64,000 nt of DNA from Branchiostoma floridae (lineage: Eukaryota; Chordata; Leptocardii; Amphioxiformes; Branchiostomatidae): contig NC_049980.1 in assembly GCF_000003815.2 (NCBI RefSeq), forward strand, positions 6,310,659 to 6,374,658, given 5' to 3'. Numbering within the stretch: position 1 is the stretch's first letter; each line of letters opens with the position of its first letter. Positions 22,491 to 34,329 of this stretch are shown here, piece by piece. Made by a program: the position numbers and the translations under genes. The notes beneath the pieces are model-generated. The model saw only the letters and a list, made by a program, of their open reading frames with translations, searched no databases and was not told the origin of the DNA.

Positions 22491-24900
22491 TAAATTCTTT
22501 TGATGAATTAGTGTGCCGAAACGTTCGGAGCAATCCATCCACGTACAATGTATGGTTGTACCCGGCAGTGGCGTCGGACTACAAAGCCGGGTATTTCTCT
22601 CCCCATAGAGATAACGTTGTATCTTTCGCACCTATGGTACTTTATGGAAAGAGATGGCGAGATCTTTTGTAGTGAACGTTTTGATGGACTACACCGACAG
22701 CAGGAATAGGTTTGGCAATACTTTATGGACGTCCTAAACAATGCATTCCTGTATATCAAGATCATGGTGCTCCTACGGTATAGCTCAAAATAAGATAGAC
22801 CAAGATAAAAAGTGCAACTCTCATAATACCGCCTGGAGCCTAAGATCACACCATTAAGATAAAGCTTTGCGAGAATGTCTCATACAAATGTATGACTGAA
22901 GTGTGAATACCTTTGGGATTACTAGAGGCTGCGCAAGTATGTCTTTACATTTCACCGTTTTTTTTTAAGTCTCAGATTCATGAGAGCTGATGATGTACCT
23001 GTCATCTTGTTTCTGATAACGTGAATATACATGTAGTTACAGATATGACTGACGTTAATGGTTTATCTTAATGATTTCAAAATCCCAGCTTCAGCATTTC
23101 CAAACCTAGAGTGAGACACTATGAAAATGTAGGTTAAGTTTTGCTGGGTAGATGTGTATTTCCGGCGCTCTATCTCCAGAAGATTTTTGGGTAGATGTTT
23201 TTGACCTGGCGATTAGGTTTGATTTTGGGCTTCCTGGTGGCCGAATTTGGTACTGCAGCAGGACTGTTTTAGCATCTTTGGTCCTGGATATGCTGTAGTT
23301 TTCGTGGCGGATAGCTTTAGTTAGATGTAAGGAAGAAGTTATGCAGGTATGGGTCCCCTAGCAGCTTGATATGGATTGTTTTCAACTGGTCAACGTTGTA
23401 CGCACGTAGCTTGGTCGCTAAGTGTGAAAAACGAAACCCTAGTGCCCCATTTTCCCACCATGTATCTCCATTTTACTAGACTGTGATCGCGCTGTAATCT
23501 TGCTGAGACCTATTTGTGTTATGCTAGGGTCACATATCTAAACCTAGGTCCGGCCGGGCAGTTATTAGGAAACGAAAAATAGGAAATGTATATCTAGAAT
23601 TAAGGAGGAATCGTGCCCATTACTCTCCTTTTTACGTTTTGTGCATTTTGATGTCTTTTAAATCATATTTTTCGTTTTTCCGAAAGCTGCCCGGCCGGGC
23701 CCCAGTTTGCAAATGTGACTTAGGCATAACCCTTGCTTTCATGATTCAAAATGTACAAGGATATGTCTAAAAAGACAACAATACACACATAACGTACAAA
23801 GATTTCTATCTCTTTAAGAATCTATGAAATTCGTTAAACGCCCAGTCAAATTCCAGGTCGCAGCGAAGTAGCCACCCTAGTGGAAATGTTGCAATTTACC
23901 CGTTGGCTGCAATCAAGCTACTATCATAGTCATAGATCATCATTATATCCAATCCCCTATTAGACCGGATAGGCATTTAGGAGGATCCATGCAAGATTGG
24001 CATTTCTAAAAAGCGTAGGTAAACCTTTGTTGGGAACGTTCACAGATATGATTCTTGTAAGAATTTTGCGGATTCCATTGAGAGGAAAAATGTTGAATGA
24101 AGACCGTTATTGCACATTTTTAGCCACACCGGGCTAAGTACAGGTCACAAAAAAGACATGATAAAAAGATACAGTTCACAGATACAAAATAAGACTATTG
24201 CTGGATAAATTCAAGTTCTCCTCGTTTTTCTGTTATAGTGGAGATAAAAGAGCAGATATTTTTTATGATCGATGGTTTGTCTAGTTGCATTAGGAATATG
24301 AATTTTTGTACAGAACTTAGGTGTATGAAATAAGAAAATTGGTTTTGTATAACCTTATACAGTTCATTTCTCTATACGCTATACAATCTACACTCTACTA
24401 CAAAATGACATTCGTCCTCTATTCTATCTATGTTAATATTTATCTCACGTATCATGGACAAAATATAGGGGCAAACATCCGATTCGAAATCATAAACCAT
24501 ATCAGGAAATTATATGTTTTGGTCAATAATATCCTTTCACGTTCTTTATGGTGTGTAAATTATATGAGGAACATCCGATTCCGAGTATCGAACTGAATCA
24601 TGTAAATTATACACGAAGGTCGATAAAGAGCGTCTCACATAGGCAAGGGCACCGAAGTATCCTTGAATACGAGCATCAAGGTCAAATTCATGACACCATA
24701 TTTCACTTCACGCATGCGTGGAGAAAGTCATAAAGTACAAATCATCACGACTTCAGGTCAAGGAGTTTGGAATTCAGTAAAAATGCTACATTTTAAAGCT
24801 TTTTAACCTTCAATGCAGACAAGAAAATCCTATAAAAGCTCCCTTCTTCCTTTAAATCTGCATTTTCCGTGGTCTGACGCCGGGTGAAAATGTCCCGGTC
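22491..24900. other. Intergenic; one diverged dispersed element
   Basis: 23160-23300 carries TTGGTACTGCAGCAGGACTG and related sequence matching 10200-10290. 23545-23700 has an inverted GCCCGGCCGGG / CCGGCCGGGC pair around an AT-rich core, probably another small fold-back element. No gene is recognised. Confidence 0.4.
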
Positions 24901-25385
24901 ATCAGCAAAATGGCTCTCTTGAGGGCCCGGCTGTTAGTAGTCTAGCAAGTACCAGACTGCATAGGTTGCTCGGGAAACACAAGTAGTAGAATTCGGTCAA
25001 ATAGAATAACATTCCTTAGGAGTTAGCCAGCCACAGAGTACAATTCACAGACTAGGGATGGGTAAATGGTACCCTCACTTAGTCTCTACCAGACTGACTT
25101 CGCTGGCTATCATAGGGAGGATAATTTTCCAAGGCAGTTTTGCTACCAGAGGAGTCGGCCGGACGATTGAGAGGAAACATGAATCTTAGCGTGGACTAAC
25201 TCCTCTGGCCAATTTCCAGATTTTTTTTGCCGAATTCTACGGTCCATGTACTACCTTAGGAAGGCCTGTTAGAGGCCAGGACCTTGGCTAACTATTCAGC
25301 CCGAATTTTCCCATCCATAACCCCATTAATAGGAAGGCCTGGTGGAGGCTAGAACGGTGGCGTCGGCCTGTCCGGGGCACTGTTT
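24901..25385. mobile_element. Composite of inverted-repeat fragments, family B
   Basis: Blocks such as GAATTCGGTC / GCCGAATTC, CAGAGGAGTCGGCCGGAC / TAACTCCTCTGGCC and GGAAGGCCTG[T/G][T/G][A/G]GAGGC[C/T]AG occur in both orientations. The same blocks are found in the element at 36468-36872. Several nested or broken copies of a TIR element explain this best. Confidence 0.55.
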
Positions 25386-25993
25386 AATTCATGTCCCCCA
25401 GGGGGGATATCGGGCGGAGAAACGTGCGCGGGGTGCACCTAATAGGATGATCGATCGGCCCGATAAGCAGAGGCACAATTGTTCGGTCTCGGGCCGATGA
25501 AAAAAAGGGTTATGTTTCTGGTTACGTTTGTTGTGAGTCGTCGTACGATTTTTACAGAATCAAGGGATACATACAGTACAGATTTTTTGTGTGACATGTG
25601 ACAAGACAGGGGAATTTAAAATTCATCTAAATTTTTGTATCACATATTTACGACTATCCAAAGCACTTCTTTTAGTTGAAGAACGTTGTACGATGACCAC
25701 CCGAGGAATGCGATGACAGCGTCCTTATCCCGACATATCCTAAAAAACTTGTTGACCATTGCTTCTTTGGAAGGTCGATTGCTGGCAGGGAACATAGAAT
25801 TTTCGATCTGATATCTTGGTGAACAAAACGGTGTAAGGTTGTTTCCCTACAAACTGGTTCTCACGAGTGCATTTGAACGTGTGATTAAAATATGATGCTG
25901 AAAACACCACTGTCTTGATGCATGTCAGTTTTAAGTTGTTCAATTGTATTCCTTGTATCACTTCGGGTTAAATCTAGAAAAATACAAAATTCC
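25386..25993. other. Intergenic, nothing recognised
   Basis: No feature is supported. Confidence 0.35.
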
Positions 25994-26207
25994 TAACGCT
26001 CGTTTACCTTTATCCGCGGGGTAACCAATATCCGTTAAAAAAGCAGGATATTTGGGGATATCAAATCGTTGGACGGTGGTTTCAAATTCTGAAATGTCAA
26101 AATTTTTCAGTTTGAAACCCCCGTCTGTCGACTTGATATCCCTAAACACCCTGTTCTTGAAAACAACGGATAAAGGTTACCCCTCGGATGAAGAAGGTGA
26201 ACTATCC
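25994..26207. mobile_element. Fold-back MITE, family A, copy 5
   Basis: AACGCTCGTTTACCTTTATC and CGCGGGGTAACC at the left. GGTTACCCCTCGGATG and AAGGTGAAC at the right. Inner GGGGATATCAAATCGTTGGA / CGACTTGATATCCC arms. The clearest copy of the internal palindrome. Confidence 0.85.
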
Positions 26208-27149
26208 TTTCATACAATCAGAACTTTTAAAGGACGTAATCTGAAACGTAGCATTAATTTTCCTCGGCCCTATACACCATGAAGCGAATCAGACGGCTTG
26301 TCTTTCTGCCTCTTGAATTATGCAGATCTTCGGTGGGTAGTGCCGAAAATCTTGTTACAGGAATAGCAACACATAATTGTGCCTGCGGCGCGCGATGGGG
26401 GATAGGCTATAGGAGTAATTCACCAAATGACAGGAAATAGCCTGATTGTATTTGAGGGATCAATATCGGTATTTATGACAGGAAATGGTCTCGTTTAAAA
26501 GGGAAATCTTATGCACAATATTCTATATCATTAGCATGGGCCCAGTCCGGGGGTTTCTTTCACCACTGTTTTCTTTATACTTTAGAACTATGAAGAAAGC
26601 AGTTACTCAAGCAACTGGACATGATTTTAGAGGTTTCAGACTACCATCGGTGTCCTTCGTCAGTGACACTGGAGAGATCTTGTTGGAGAGAGTTTTATAT
26701 TCTCTCATGTTCGAACCATCGGGGTTCGCGGTTTAGGATATCGGTAGGTTGGAGATTGAAAGAGTGTCCCTGGTTGTGTTTTTAGATGGTGGAAAATGGC
26801 AGAGTGATCGTTAGCCCTAGGTTTGCAATGTTTCTTACCTTCATCGACGTAGGAAGAAAGGCTTTCAATGGCAATGCCTTCAAGTACCAAATTCTCCAGC
26901 CAAGAATTGATGTGTTCAAAATACTAGTTCTTTCATAGAGCTATCACTGAGTGGAATTCGTTGCCATCACGTACAGTAGGCGCATCGTCACTAGATAGTC
27001 AGATGTGTAAAGGCTATAGGTATGACAGGTCGTTCAGTGTAATATAACCAGCTGCTATGTATACTTCGCCGCGCAACTTTCCTGCAAAAAAAGAGACTAT
27101 GGTTCGGTGTACCATACTCTGTGTGTTCAGTGATTTGTAATATTTTTTA
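26208..27149. other. Intergenic, nothing recognised
   Basis: Short frames only. Confidence 0.35.
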
Positions 27150-27240
27150 TGCCAAACCTTTTTCCGCACGCTCGCACCAGTTTTTTTTTTTGTTTCCCAG
27201 AGGATGTCCTCCATATATTTGAATCAACATGATGGCCTAA
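27150..27240 (+). repeat. Dispersed ~90-bp repeat, another copy
   Basis: CCGCACGCTCGCACCAG, a T-run, CAGAGGATGTCCTCCATATA and ATCAACATGATGGCC match the copy at 14405-14500. Confidence 0.6.
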
Positions 27241-27389
27241 TGTTGTAAAACGTGTTTTCTTCGCACGCCTACAGTATTCTTTATCTGCCATTTTACATCC
27301 GCATCTTCTCAGCAGTACCTGAAGAAATGGCACTTCACTAGGTGATATCGTTTACTACCTGCGAGCGTGTAGTCTCTGGTTATCGCAGC

Positions 27390-27681
27390 AAAGCGTTCAT
27401 CTGGCCGGGATCCAAGCCAGGCGCCGCCGCGGAGGAAAGTTATTGCCTACCCTCCAGCGGAATTTGCCGACTACAACTGCGAACTTTCCCCATAAATCTC
27501 CCAAGTTTGCACGGAGGTTATATGTGCCGCTCACGAAGTCCCGTACGCACGTATATATATCTCGCGCAGGGGTGAAAAATCGATATTTGAAACAGTGCCA
27601 AAAACAGCTAAGCTCTCCTCCCACTCTCGCTATACATAAAAACCCGGCACGGACCCCCAATTCCATGAGATGTAATAAAAA
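27390..27681 (+). promoter_or_regulatory. GC-rich promoter-like patch
   Basis: A CpG-containing stretch (CAGGCGCCGCCGCGGAGG near 27418) is followed by a TATA-like CTATACATAAAAACCC near 27630. It leads up to the candidate short exon at 27682. There is no experimental or homology support. It could be chance composition. Confidence 0.2.
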
Positions 27682-27735
27682 ATGGCCTCTGCCGATTTTA
27701 TCGGGACATTATCCAACGCTTTCTTAAAGTCTACC
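27682..27735 (+). CDS. Very short candidate first coding exon, unidentified
   Basis: ATGG in AAAATGG context opens 18 codons (MASADFIGTLSNAFLKST) that reach a donor-like ACC|GTGAGC in phase 0. Without splicing the frame stops three codons later. It sits just downstream of the GC-rich patch with a TATA-like element. I do not recognise the product and found no matching downstream exon. It is a weak candidate, recorded because nothing else explains the patch. Confidence 0.15.
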
Positions 27736-28117
27736 GTGAGCATTTAGCGAAATTTTCGATTGGCAGTAAAATGGTTGCTATTTGGAATAGCATAAAACGT
27801 AACTAGAAGAGAATTCTCTCTATGACGGCACGTACACACCAGACTTTATTGACAAAAGAACCAGACAATATATATATCTATAAGTACCGTTAGTGACATT
27901 TGATATCTTACGTGGTAGGGTTCATAAGGATATGAAACGTTTTCAAATCCAACTATTGGATACAGATTGATGAGGACAGAAACAAATTTATCACAGATAT
28001 ACAAATAGTTTAAAATAATCGATATAGATACAAGTCTTACCCTCTAGTGAGAAGGGGTAAAGAGGGCAAATACTAAAGGGTTAATGCCCCGGCCCGAGGT
28101 GTATATGGTGAGATAAT
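27736..28117. other. Intergenic, nothing recognised
   Basis: AT-rich sequence without a supported feature. Confidence 0.35.
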
Positions 28118-28217
28118 NNNNNNNNNNNNNNNNNNNNNNNNNNNNNNNNNNNNNNNNNNNNNNNNNNNNNNNNNNNNNNNNNNNNNNNNNNNNNNNNNNN
28201 NNNNNNNNNNNNNNNNN
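28118..28217. other. Assembly gap (100 N)
   Basis: Exactly 100 undetermined bases, the usual size for a gap of unknown length. Confidence 1.
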
Positions 28218-28680
28218 ATTACATAAAAATACATTTGCAATATATATATTGTACAATAGTGTCTATATATAATACAAACATTAAACTATTTCATCATCAT
28301 CATTTAACTAATAATTTTAACTAATCATCTGTTTGTGAGATAGCATATCAGCATCAACATGTGGCTTATTTGCAATACAAACTACATGTATTAAGTGGAG
28401 TCCTGGTACCCCCCATGCAGAGCCTTTTCAATTGGGCACGACAAAGTACGTATATATGAAGTGATTTTAGGAAGGTACCGGCTTAATCACGTTAGAAAGC
28501 CATAATGAAAATGTGTAAAATCAGCATAATTCCTTTTCAAGTATCCCTATATTCCCCATGTGGAGCCCTAATTAACATAACCAATCAATCATAATATTTT
28601 TGACAGTTATGCATGGTTTACACACAAACAACAGTACAAAAAAAACTTCATGACTGTCCCCTGTATAATGGTGCGGTCCA

Positions 28681-28716
28681 AAAAGTGGTCGGTTATTAGA
28701 ATAACCGACCACTTTT
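28681..28716. repeat. Perfect 17-bp palindrome with 2-nt loop
   Basis: AAAAGTGGTCGGTTATT and AATAACCGACCACTTTT are perfectly complementary around AG. A nearly perfect cruciform of this size is unusual in single-copy DNA. It may be a TIR-TIR junction or the centre of a fold-back element. Confidence 0.9.
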
Positions 28717-29000
28717 GAGGTTACTGCCTGATAACCCATGGGAAATGGGGGCCTCTGATTGGCCAACTCCATCTGGCTATATGATAATATAGTAATAAAA
28801 AATAATAAAGTGGTTTATTGTCCATGTTTGGCTTTTGCAATATGTAAAATATCATTTGAAGATTCATGGTAGACGAATAAAAGGGGTTTCCACAAGTTCC
28901 AAAATAGCCGTAAAATTTGCCACCTCTAGAAATATTGAAATGATTATTTTGCTAACAATTAACGTTGTGTATATAAATGGCAATACGAGTGTGAATATTC

Positions 29001-29021
29001 TTCAGAACCAAGGACAGGGCA
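29001..29021 (+). promoter_or_regulatory. RE1/NRSE-like motif 1
   Basis: TTCAGAACCAAGGACAGGGC. It differs from the REST/NRSF core TTCAGCACCNNGGACAG by one base (C to A in GCACC). It is preceded by GAGTGTGAATATTC, which also precedes motif 2, so the two arose by duplication. Confidence 0.5.
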
Positions 29022-29306
29022 AAATGTATAAACGTGATATTTTTGTGATGTTCTCTTACTAATGATTGATATTATTCAAAATGCAAGAATAAGTGTCTCA
29101 GAGGGTCAAGATTTTCAAAGTAAGATTACATAAAGATGACAGTTTATTTTCACCGATTAACTCTTAGAATGTCTGAAAACATATAATTTGAAAATTTGTG
29201 GTCGTAGGGGTGCCCACAAACTATCTAAAAAAAGTAGCCCCTTTCTAGAAATGTCGAACTTATTATTTCAAGTACAAGTACTAGTATGTAATGAGTGTGA
29301 ATATTC

Positions 29307-29327
29307 TTCAGCACCAAGGACAGAGAA
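29307..29327 (+). promoter_or_regulatory. RE1/NRSE-like motif 2
   Basis: TTCAGCACCAAGGACAG followed by AGAA: a perfect match to the 17-bp vertebrate RE1 core. It lies in a segment related to that around motif 1, about 306 bp downstream. Confidence 0.6.
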
Positions 29328-30072
29328 AACAGTAAGAGCGTAAACCTTTGTTTCATAATTAGTTTTATGATATTCTCTGACTAATAATTAATTTTAAGAT
29401 CTTCTTTTATCTTTGTACCCACTCTATTATAAGGAAATAACGTGAACAAACAGTATAGTAATCAATAAAATATTCTTTATTTTAGTGGTAAAATGTTGAA
29501 ACATAGCGAGCGGAGCGGCCCCTTTCTTTGCCCAGCCAGTAGAATTATCGCCAGCCTCACATATTATATCGATATTTCGTATTTACCCGTAATACCACCA
29601 GCTTACTTCCACATCTGCTAGAGCGAATCTGCACATGATGAGGATTTAGAATCGTGTGCAGCCAAATAGATACAAAAGAATGGGAGATACGGCAGTCATA
29701 ACTCAAAACTATTGTGAGAACGTCTCGACTGTGCGTGCCATTGGCAACGTTCGCATCAATAACTGGACGTGAAGCCAATATTTCTGGAAGGAGAGAGCGC
29801 TGTTGGTCGGTTGAGTAGGTGATCTATGCTCTTCCTGCAGTCAGAACGACATACATTCAAAATTCAATCAACTGGACAACTCTATTTCAAAACACTGGTA
29901 TACAACAGAGGTCAACCGTCAACTTTATAAGGAAAATGACTTTGCTGTGCTTAAACTTAGTAGAGAGTAAAGCTTTTGAATTCAACCCACTTCATACATC
30001 AGTACTTTTTTCATGCGTTTTCTTTATAACATGCGGAGAAATGCATATTTTGAACGTAGTATAAATGATACT
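29328..30072. other. Intergenic, nothing recognised
   Basis: AT-rich. No feature is supported. Confidence 0.35.
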
Positions 30073-30255
30073 GGGATGTCCCTGTAGCTCATCTGGTAGC
30101 ATCCTCGCGGTTTAGCTCTTGGTTCCAATTAGTTAGCAACTGGAAGACCCCGGTTCATATCTTGGGAAGAGGTTGGGACCGCACATGTCTTTCGGAAGGG
30201 ACGTAAAAAGGGGGTCCCATGTTCGAAGAGTTATCTCGAGCACGTTGAAAAAGGA
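30073..30255 (+). mobile_element. tRNA-like SINE, copy 3
   Basis: GGGATGTCCCTGTAGCTCAT and CTGGTAGC form an A-box-like start. It is followed by CTCTTGGTTCCAATTAG, CCCCGGTTCATATCTTGG, GAGGTTGGGACCGCAC and TCTTTCGGAAGGGACGTAAA. The layout matches the copies at 17398 and 18405 (inverted). Confidence 0.7.
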
Positions 30256-30954
30256 AGTGCTAGCAAACTCTTTCCGAAAAAAAATGTACTCTGCCATACA
30301 AACAGCAAGGAAACTATATGCCACTAGTTATTATAAGGAGGACCCAAAAAACAAAAACAGTAAGAGATACTGCAGTACAGAATCGTCGTAACAAGTAAAC
30401 CTGAAACATCATGACACAAATCTACGAAAGAATATCAAGGTGGGCAATGTTGAAAATGTTTACAGGAATGCCGCGGTAGAAGTGTCACTATTTTCCTAAA
30501 AATGGATTGCAGTGTTATGTGAAAGACGTGAAATGAATTAATTGAAAAAATTATGCAGCACCAATGTATCTAGTGCCCATGCAAAATATATCCATGTAAA
30601 ATTGCTTTGAGACATGACGAATCTACTTTCAAAAGAAAACATTATGATCACTTTTATCACATATGTAGCTCACCGGCTTGTCCATGCCAATGTAGGCATA
30701 TGACTGAATTTTAGTACTGTGATAATGCCTTCAGTCGCCCGTAACCAAGCTTATGTCACAGTGAAGTATAAGTGGCCTACAGTGTTGTTCATGGTAAAAT
30801 TAGTTCATCTGCGGTCCATAACACGATAAGAAGGTGTAGGTGGTCTCGGTATGGGTCCATTGCTGATTACATTTGATGTCTACGGAAGAAAGAGGCATTT
30901 GGGCCTTAGTCCACATCTATGCAAAGCTATGATAGCTATTGACATAAAGTTGAA
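30256..30954. other. Intergenic, nothing recognised
   Basis: No feature is supported. Confidence 0.35.
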
Positions 30955-31050
30955 TGAAATAGAAAAGAGCAGAGTAGAATAAAAATAGAAAAGAATAGAA
31001 TAGAATGGCATAGAATAAAATAACATAGAATAGAATAGAATAGAAAATAG
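30955..31050. repeat. (GAATA)n pentanucleotide microsatellite
   Basis: Imperfect AGAATA/AGAAAA run. A second, cleaner run of the same unit lies at 31190-31246. Confidence 0.9.
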
Positions 31051-31189
31051 TCGAGCCAAGATGACCACTTAACATTTTGCAGTTCCTTAGATCGATGTCT
31101 CATTAATTACCTAAGTATGAAGAATCATGTATATTGTAGCTACCGTGACCATATCAATTAAATGGTCACTATCAACAGGATTGATACTA

Positions 31190-31246
31190 GAATGGAATAG
31201 AATAGAACAGAACAGAACAGAATAGAATAGAATAGAATAGAATAGA
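31190..31246. repeat. (GAATA)n pentanucleotide microsatellite, second run
   Basis: AATAGAATAGAACAGAACAG and further AATAG units. Same unit as 30955-31050. Confidence 0.9.
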
Positions 31247-31727
31247 AATCTGTGTTGGCAAGTGACGTGTAGGGAAGATACTAACTATTTAAAGTCGAGT
31301 TACATGGTCACTATGTTTTTGCCATCACTGGCTGTGTTGTATTCACTATCGTAATAGTTCACCTCGGTGAGGTTGATTAAATCGCATTTCTTCCTCCGTC
31401 TTTAATTGCATGATATGCCCGAGCTGAACTAGTGGGTCTTTGTATTTAATCGGAAGTTTGGTCATGTTCTCATGTGCCATATTTGCCAGATGATTGGACG
31501 TTCTTATCCTGAGCGGCGCAGGGATATACACGCATTACTTGAAGTGACCATTAGGCAAATGTTAGTGGAAATGTCAATCTGCGTTACACATAGTGTCAAC
31601 AATTTTAATGGCGACGTCAATCAGTAGTGGGCATGTACAGAACAACGTCTGTGCAACGTCAATTCTAATAAAACACAGGGACAACGATGCAATGGAAACT
31701 TTATTCAGTATTAGGAATGGCAGTATT
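31247..31727. other. Intergenic, nothing recognised
   Basis: No feature is supported. Confidence 0.35.
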
Positions 31728-31748
31728 TTCAGCACCAAGGACAAGGAA
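31728..31748 (+). promoter_or_regulatory. RE1/NRSE-like motif 3
   Basis: TTCAGCACCAAGGACAAGG, one change from the core (final G of GGACAG to A). The downstream AAAACAG...TTTCGCTTCATTA...GTGATATTAT is a diverged match to the sequence after motif 2 (AAAACAG...TTTGTTTCATAA...ATGATATTCT). Confidence 0.5.
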
Positions 31749-33229
31749 AACAGCAACAGCAGACGTTTTCGCTTCATTACCAGCTTGGTGATATTATCTT
31801 ATATTGTTAAGATAAGAATAGTCTTACCATAAACGGCAAAGAAGAACACAAACTAGAGGAGGACGTTTTGGTTAAGGTGATTATCACAAAATCAAGAAGT
31901 TATACGGAAGTTAGAAAAATCTGACAACTTTAGTCTTTTGACAATTAATGAAAATAACTTTTTTCAAGTTGCGGCTCTGTCAAAAGCAATATGACAAGAC
32001 TATATTCTTGTTGCTCACACTCAGCCAGCTGCGAGGTGTGTATTGTCAAATATGTATTGCAAGGAATGCTGGGATATTTGAATTTTCCTCTGAACACAGA
32101 TCTTGTGGGACTCACATATCGTTATATCACTTCTCGTAAGTAGCCACATCTAGATTGGTTGAACATGTTGCGTGATATATTATTCCATACGTGGCACTAT
32201 GCTAGGTTTCGGCATACGTTAGGTAAGTGATAAAACAATGGATTATCACTGTACCTTCTCACCATGGAATTCAAATCGGTGTTTGTAGCAATCCCAACTT
32301 GAGCCTTGCATGATAACGAATCGAGTTCATCAAAACCTCGGAAGTCATGGGTAACACTCTAATCAGCATAAATGTCTTCTACTAGCACATAATGTGCACA
32401 GGGAAGGCTCTAAAATAGCACTCAGTGACTGGAAAATGCCGTTGCTATTATCTAAAATGTTTCTCTGCACAAGAGACAGGAAGAGTCACATTAACGTTTC
32501 CCTGGATGGAACAGATAAGCACAGAGAAGCTATTTCTCACTACTCAAACAAAAAGGGCATCATTTTCATGAAGGTCCCCAATAGCTAAGAAATCTGTCAG
32601 CGGTTTCACCGGGGACTAGAGATATGTTTCGTTTATTTCTTGTTGGACAGGTCCGGAAAAATCGGATCTTAAAAATCAGTTGACCGGATGTTGGCCCGAT
32701 TAGAAAATGAACAGATTATACCGGAACTAGGGCGGCAGGAGTTCACGTGTTTGGGGGTTTATTGAAACCTGGTCTGACTGAACTGAGTTAGCGCTCGCCC
32801 AAACATATTCCTTTGTAGCGAAATGGACCATTGTTTTGAGTATGGCTCAATCACAGACAAATAATTAGGTCCGAGTTCAGGTCCGGACTTGGAGCCGATC
32901 CTCTGAACCTGGACCGTACTTGTACGTGAATTTTCTGTACCGGTACCCACTCTTACCGTGGACGGTATCCATTACCATAGCCAGAGACGTGTTTATGACC
33001 AACACCACCAGGCATAGGACAATTTAGGAGACTCCGAGCAAATGTCATCTGAGATAAAAGCAGGAAGATTAGAACGAAACGCGTTTAGAGTCAGGAACCG
33101 TGGCGACACTGTCAGTGTGGCTGCCAATACGTATTAAACACGGGGACCAGATATAAGCGTAAACTGTCAATCCGTATTTAGCCTGGTATTCCCTCTATTC
33201 TGCATGGAAGCAGAATCTGAGAAGCAAAC
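31749..33229. other. Intergenic, nothing recognised
   Basis: Short frames only. No splice-supported exon. Confidence 0.35.
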
Positions 33230-33925
33230 AGGAACGACATGTAGAGGCAGCTTTGTGTAAGTGTGAACGTCATTTCGTAGTCCACGTAGGAACAGCAATG
33301 TTTGTGTGCATGTTAATCTGCATTCTGGGGCAAGAATGGCGGTTTTGAACGCCAGTTTGCATTTCAGTAAGATACAAACAGCAATGTTTGTGTGAATGTT
33401 AATCCGCATTCTAGATATAGACAAGAAAGGCGATGTGAACGCCAATCCTCACATTCAAAGTAGAGACAGCAATGTCAGTGTGAAATTCAATCCACGTTCA
33501 ACGCAAGGTTAAGGTCAGTGTGAACGTCAGTCATCGGTTCACGTAGGGACATCAAAGCTAGTGTGAACGTCAATCCGCATTCCAGGACAGCAATTAAAAA
33601 ATAATGTCAGTGTGAACCCCAACCTGCATTCCAGGACAGCAATGTCAATGTGAACGCCAAACTGCATTCCAGGACAGCAATGTTAGTGTGAACACCAAGC
33701 TGCATTCCAGGACAGCAATGTCAATGTGAACGCCAAACTGCATTCCAGGACAGCAATGTCAATGTGAACGCCAACCTGCCTTCCAGGACAGCAATGTCAA
33801 TGTAAACGCCAACCTCCATTCCAGGACAGCAATGTCAATGTGAACGCCAAACTGCATTCCAGGACAGCAATGTCAATGTGAAGGCCAAGCTGCATTCCAG
33901 GACAGCAATGTCAATGTGAACTTCA
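33230..33925 (+). repeat. 38-bp minisatellite with decayed left flank
   Basis: Nine clean units from about 33575 to 33925. Each begins CATTCCAGGACAGCAATGTC and continues AATGTGAACGCCAAACTG. Diverged longer relatives run left to about 33230 (GGAACAGCAATGTTTGTGTG and similar). Each unit contains GGACAGC, the right half of the RE1 motif. The array lies between RE1-like motifs 3 and 4. Confidence 0.95.
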
Positions 33926-33962
33926 GTCAGTATCAGAGACAACAGTTTTGGTATGATTCTCC

Positions 33963-33983
33963 TTCAGCACCAAGGACAGAGAC
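33963..33983 (+). promoter_or_regulatory. RE1/NRSE-like motif 4
   Basis: TTCAGCACCAAGGACAG then AGAC: perfect 17-bp core, with the last C of the 21-bp vertebrate motif also matching. It sits 38 bp past the end of the minisatellite. Confidence 0.65.
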
Positions 33984-34200
33984 ATTCGCATACAATAAAG
34001 CTTCACTCACCAGTTAAGGGACCAGAGAACACAAATGAAGTAAGCTGCCATTTTATATCAAGGGCAAGGACAAATCATTGAATTATCATCAAGGACAACG
34101 AATAGAGTGGTAGACTGTTATTCAGCGAAAGAGACGAGACATCATTAACGTAAATTTCATTAGCCACTAGCAGGAGACAGATGTGTCATTGGGAATGTCG

Positions 34201-34221
34201 TTTAGCACCAAGGACAGGAAC
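34201..34221 (+). promoter_or_regulatory. RE1/NRSE-like motif 5
   Basis: TTTAGCACCAAGGACAG then GAAC. The T at position 3 is allowed by the TTYAGCACC form of the consensus. Confidence 0.6.
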
Positions 34222-34248
34222 AACATTCAACAACATTAGACATCTGTC

Positions 34249-34269
34249 GCCAAAACCAAGGACAGTAGA
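34249..34269 (+). promoter_or_regulatory. Degenerate RE1-like motif 6
   Basis: GCCAAAACCAAGGACAG. The right half is intact and the left half is lost. It follows motif 5 by 48 bp and looks like a decayed duplicate. Confidence 0.3.
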
Positions 34270-34329
34270 CGTCAAGAAGTAACTATCATTTAGCGACATG
34301 TATAGGCTGACTGTGACAGTGTGACCATT

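Noticed and set aside
33575-33925. CRISPR-like appearance (regular repeats)
   Set aside because: Units are contiguous with no unique spacers, in eukaryotic intergenic DNA. It is a minisatellite. The same holds for 42608-43363 and 54536-54960.
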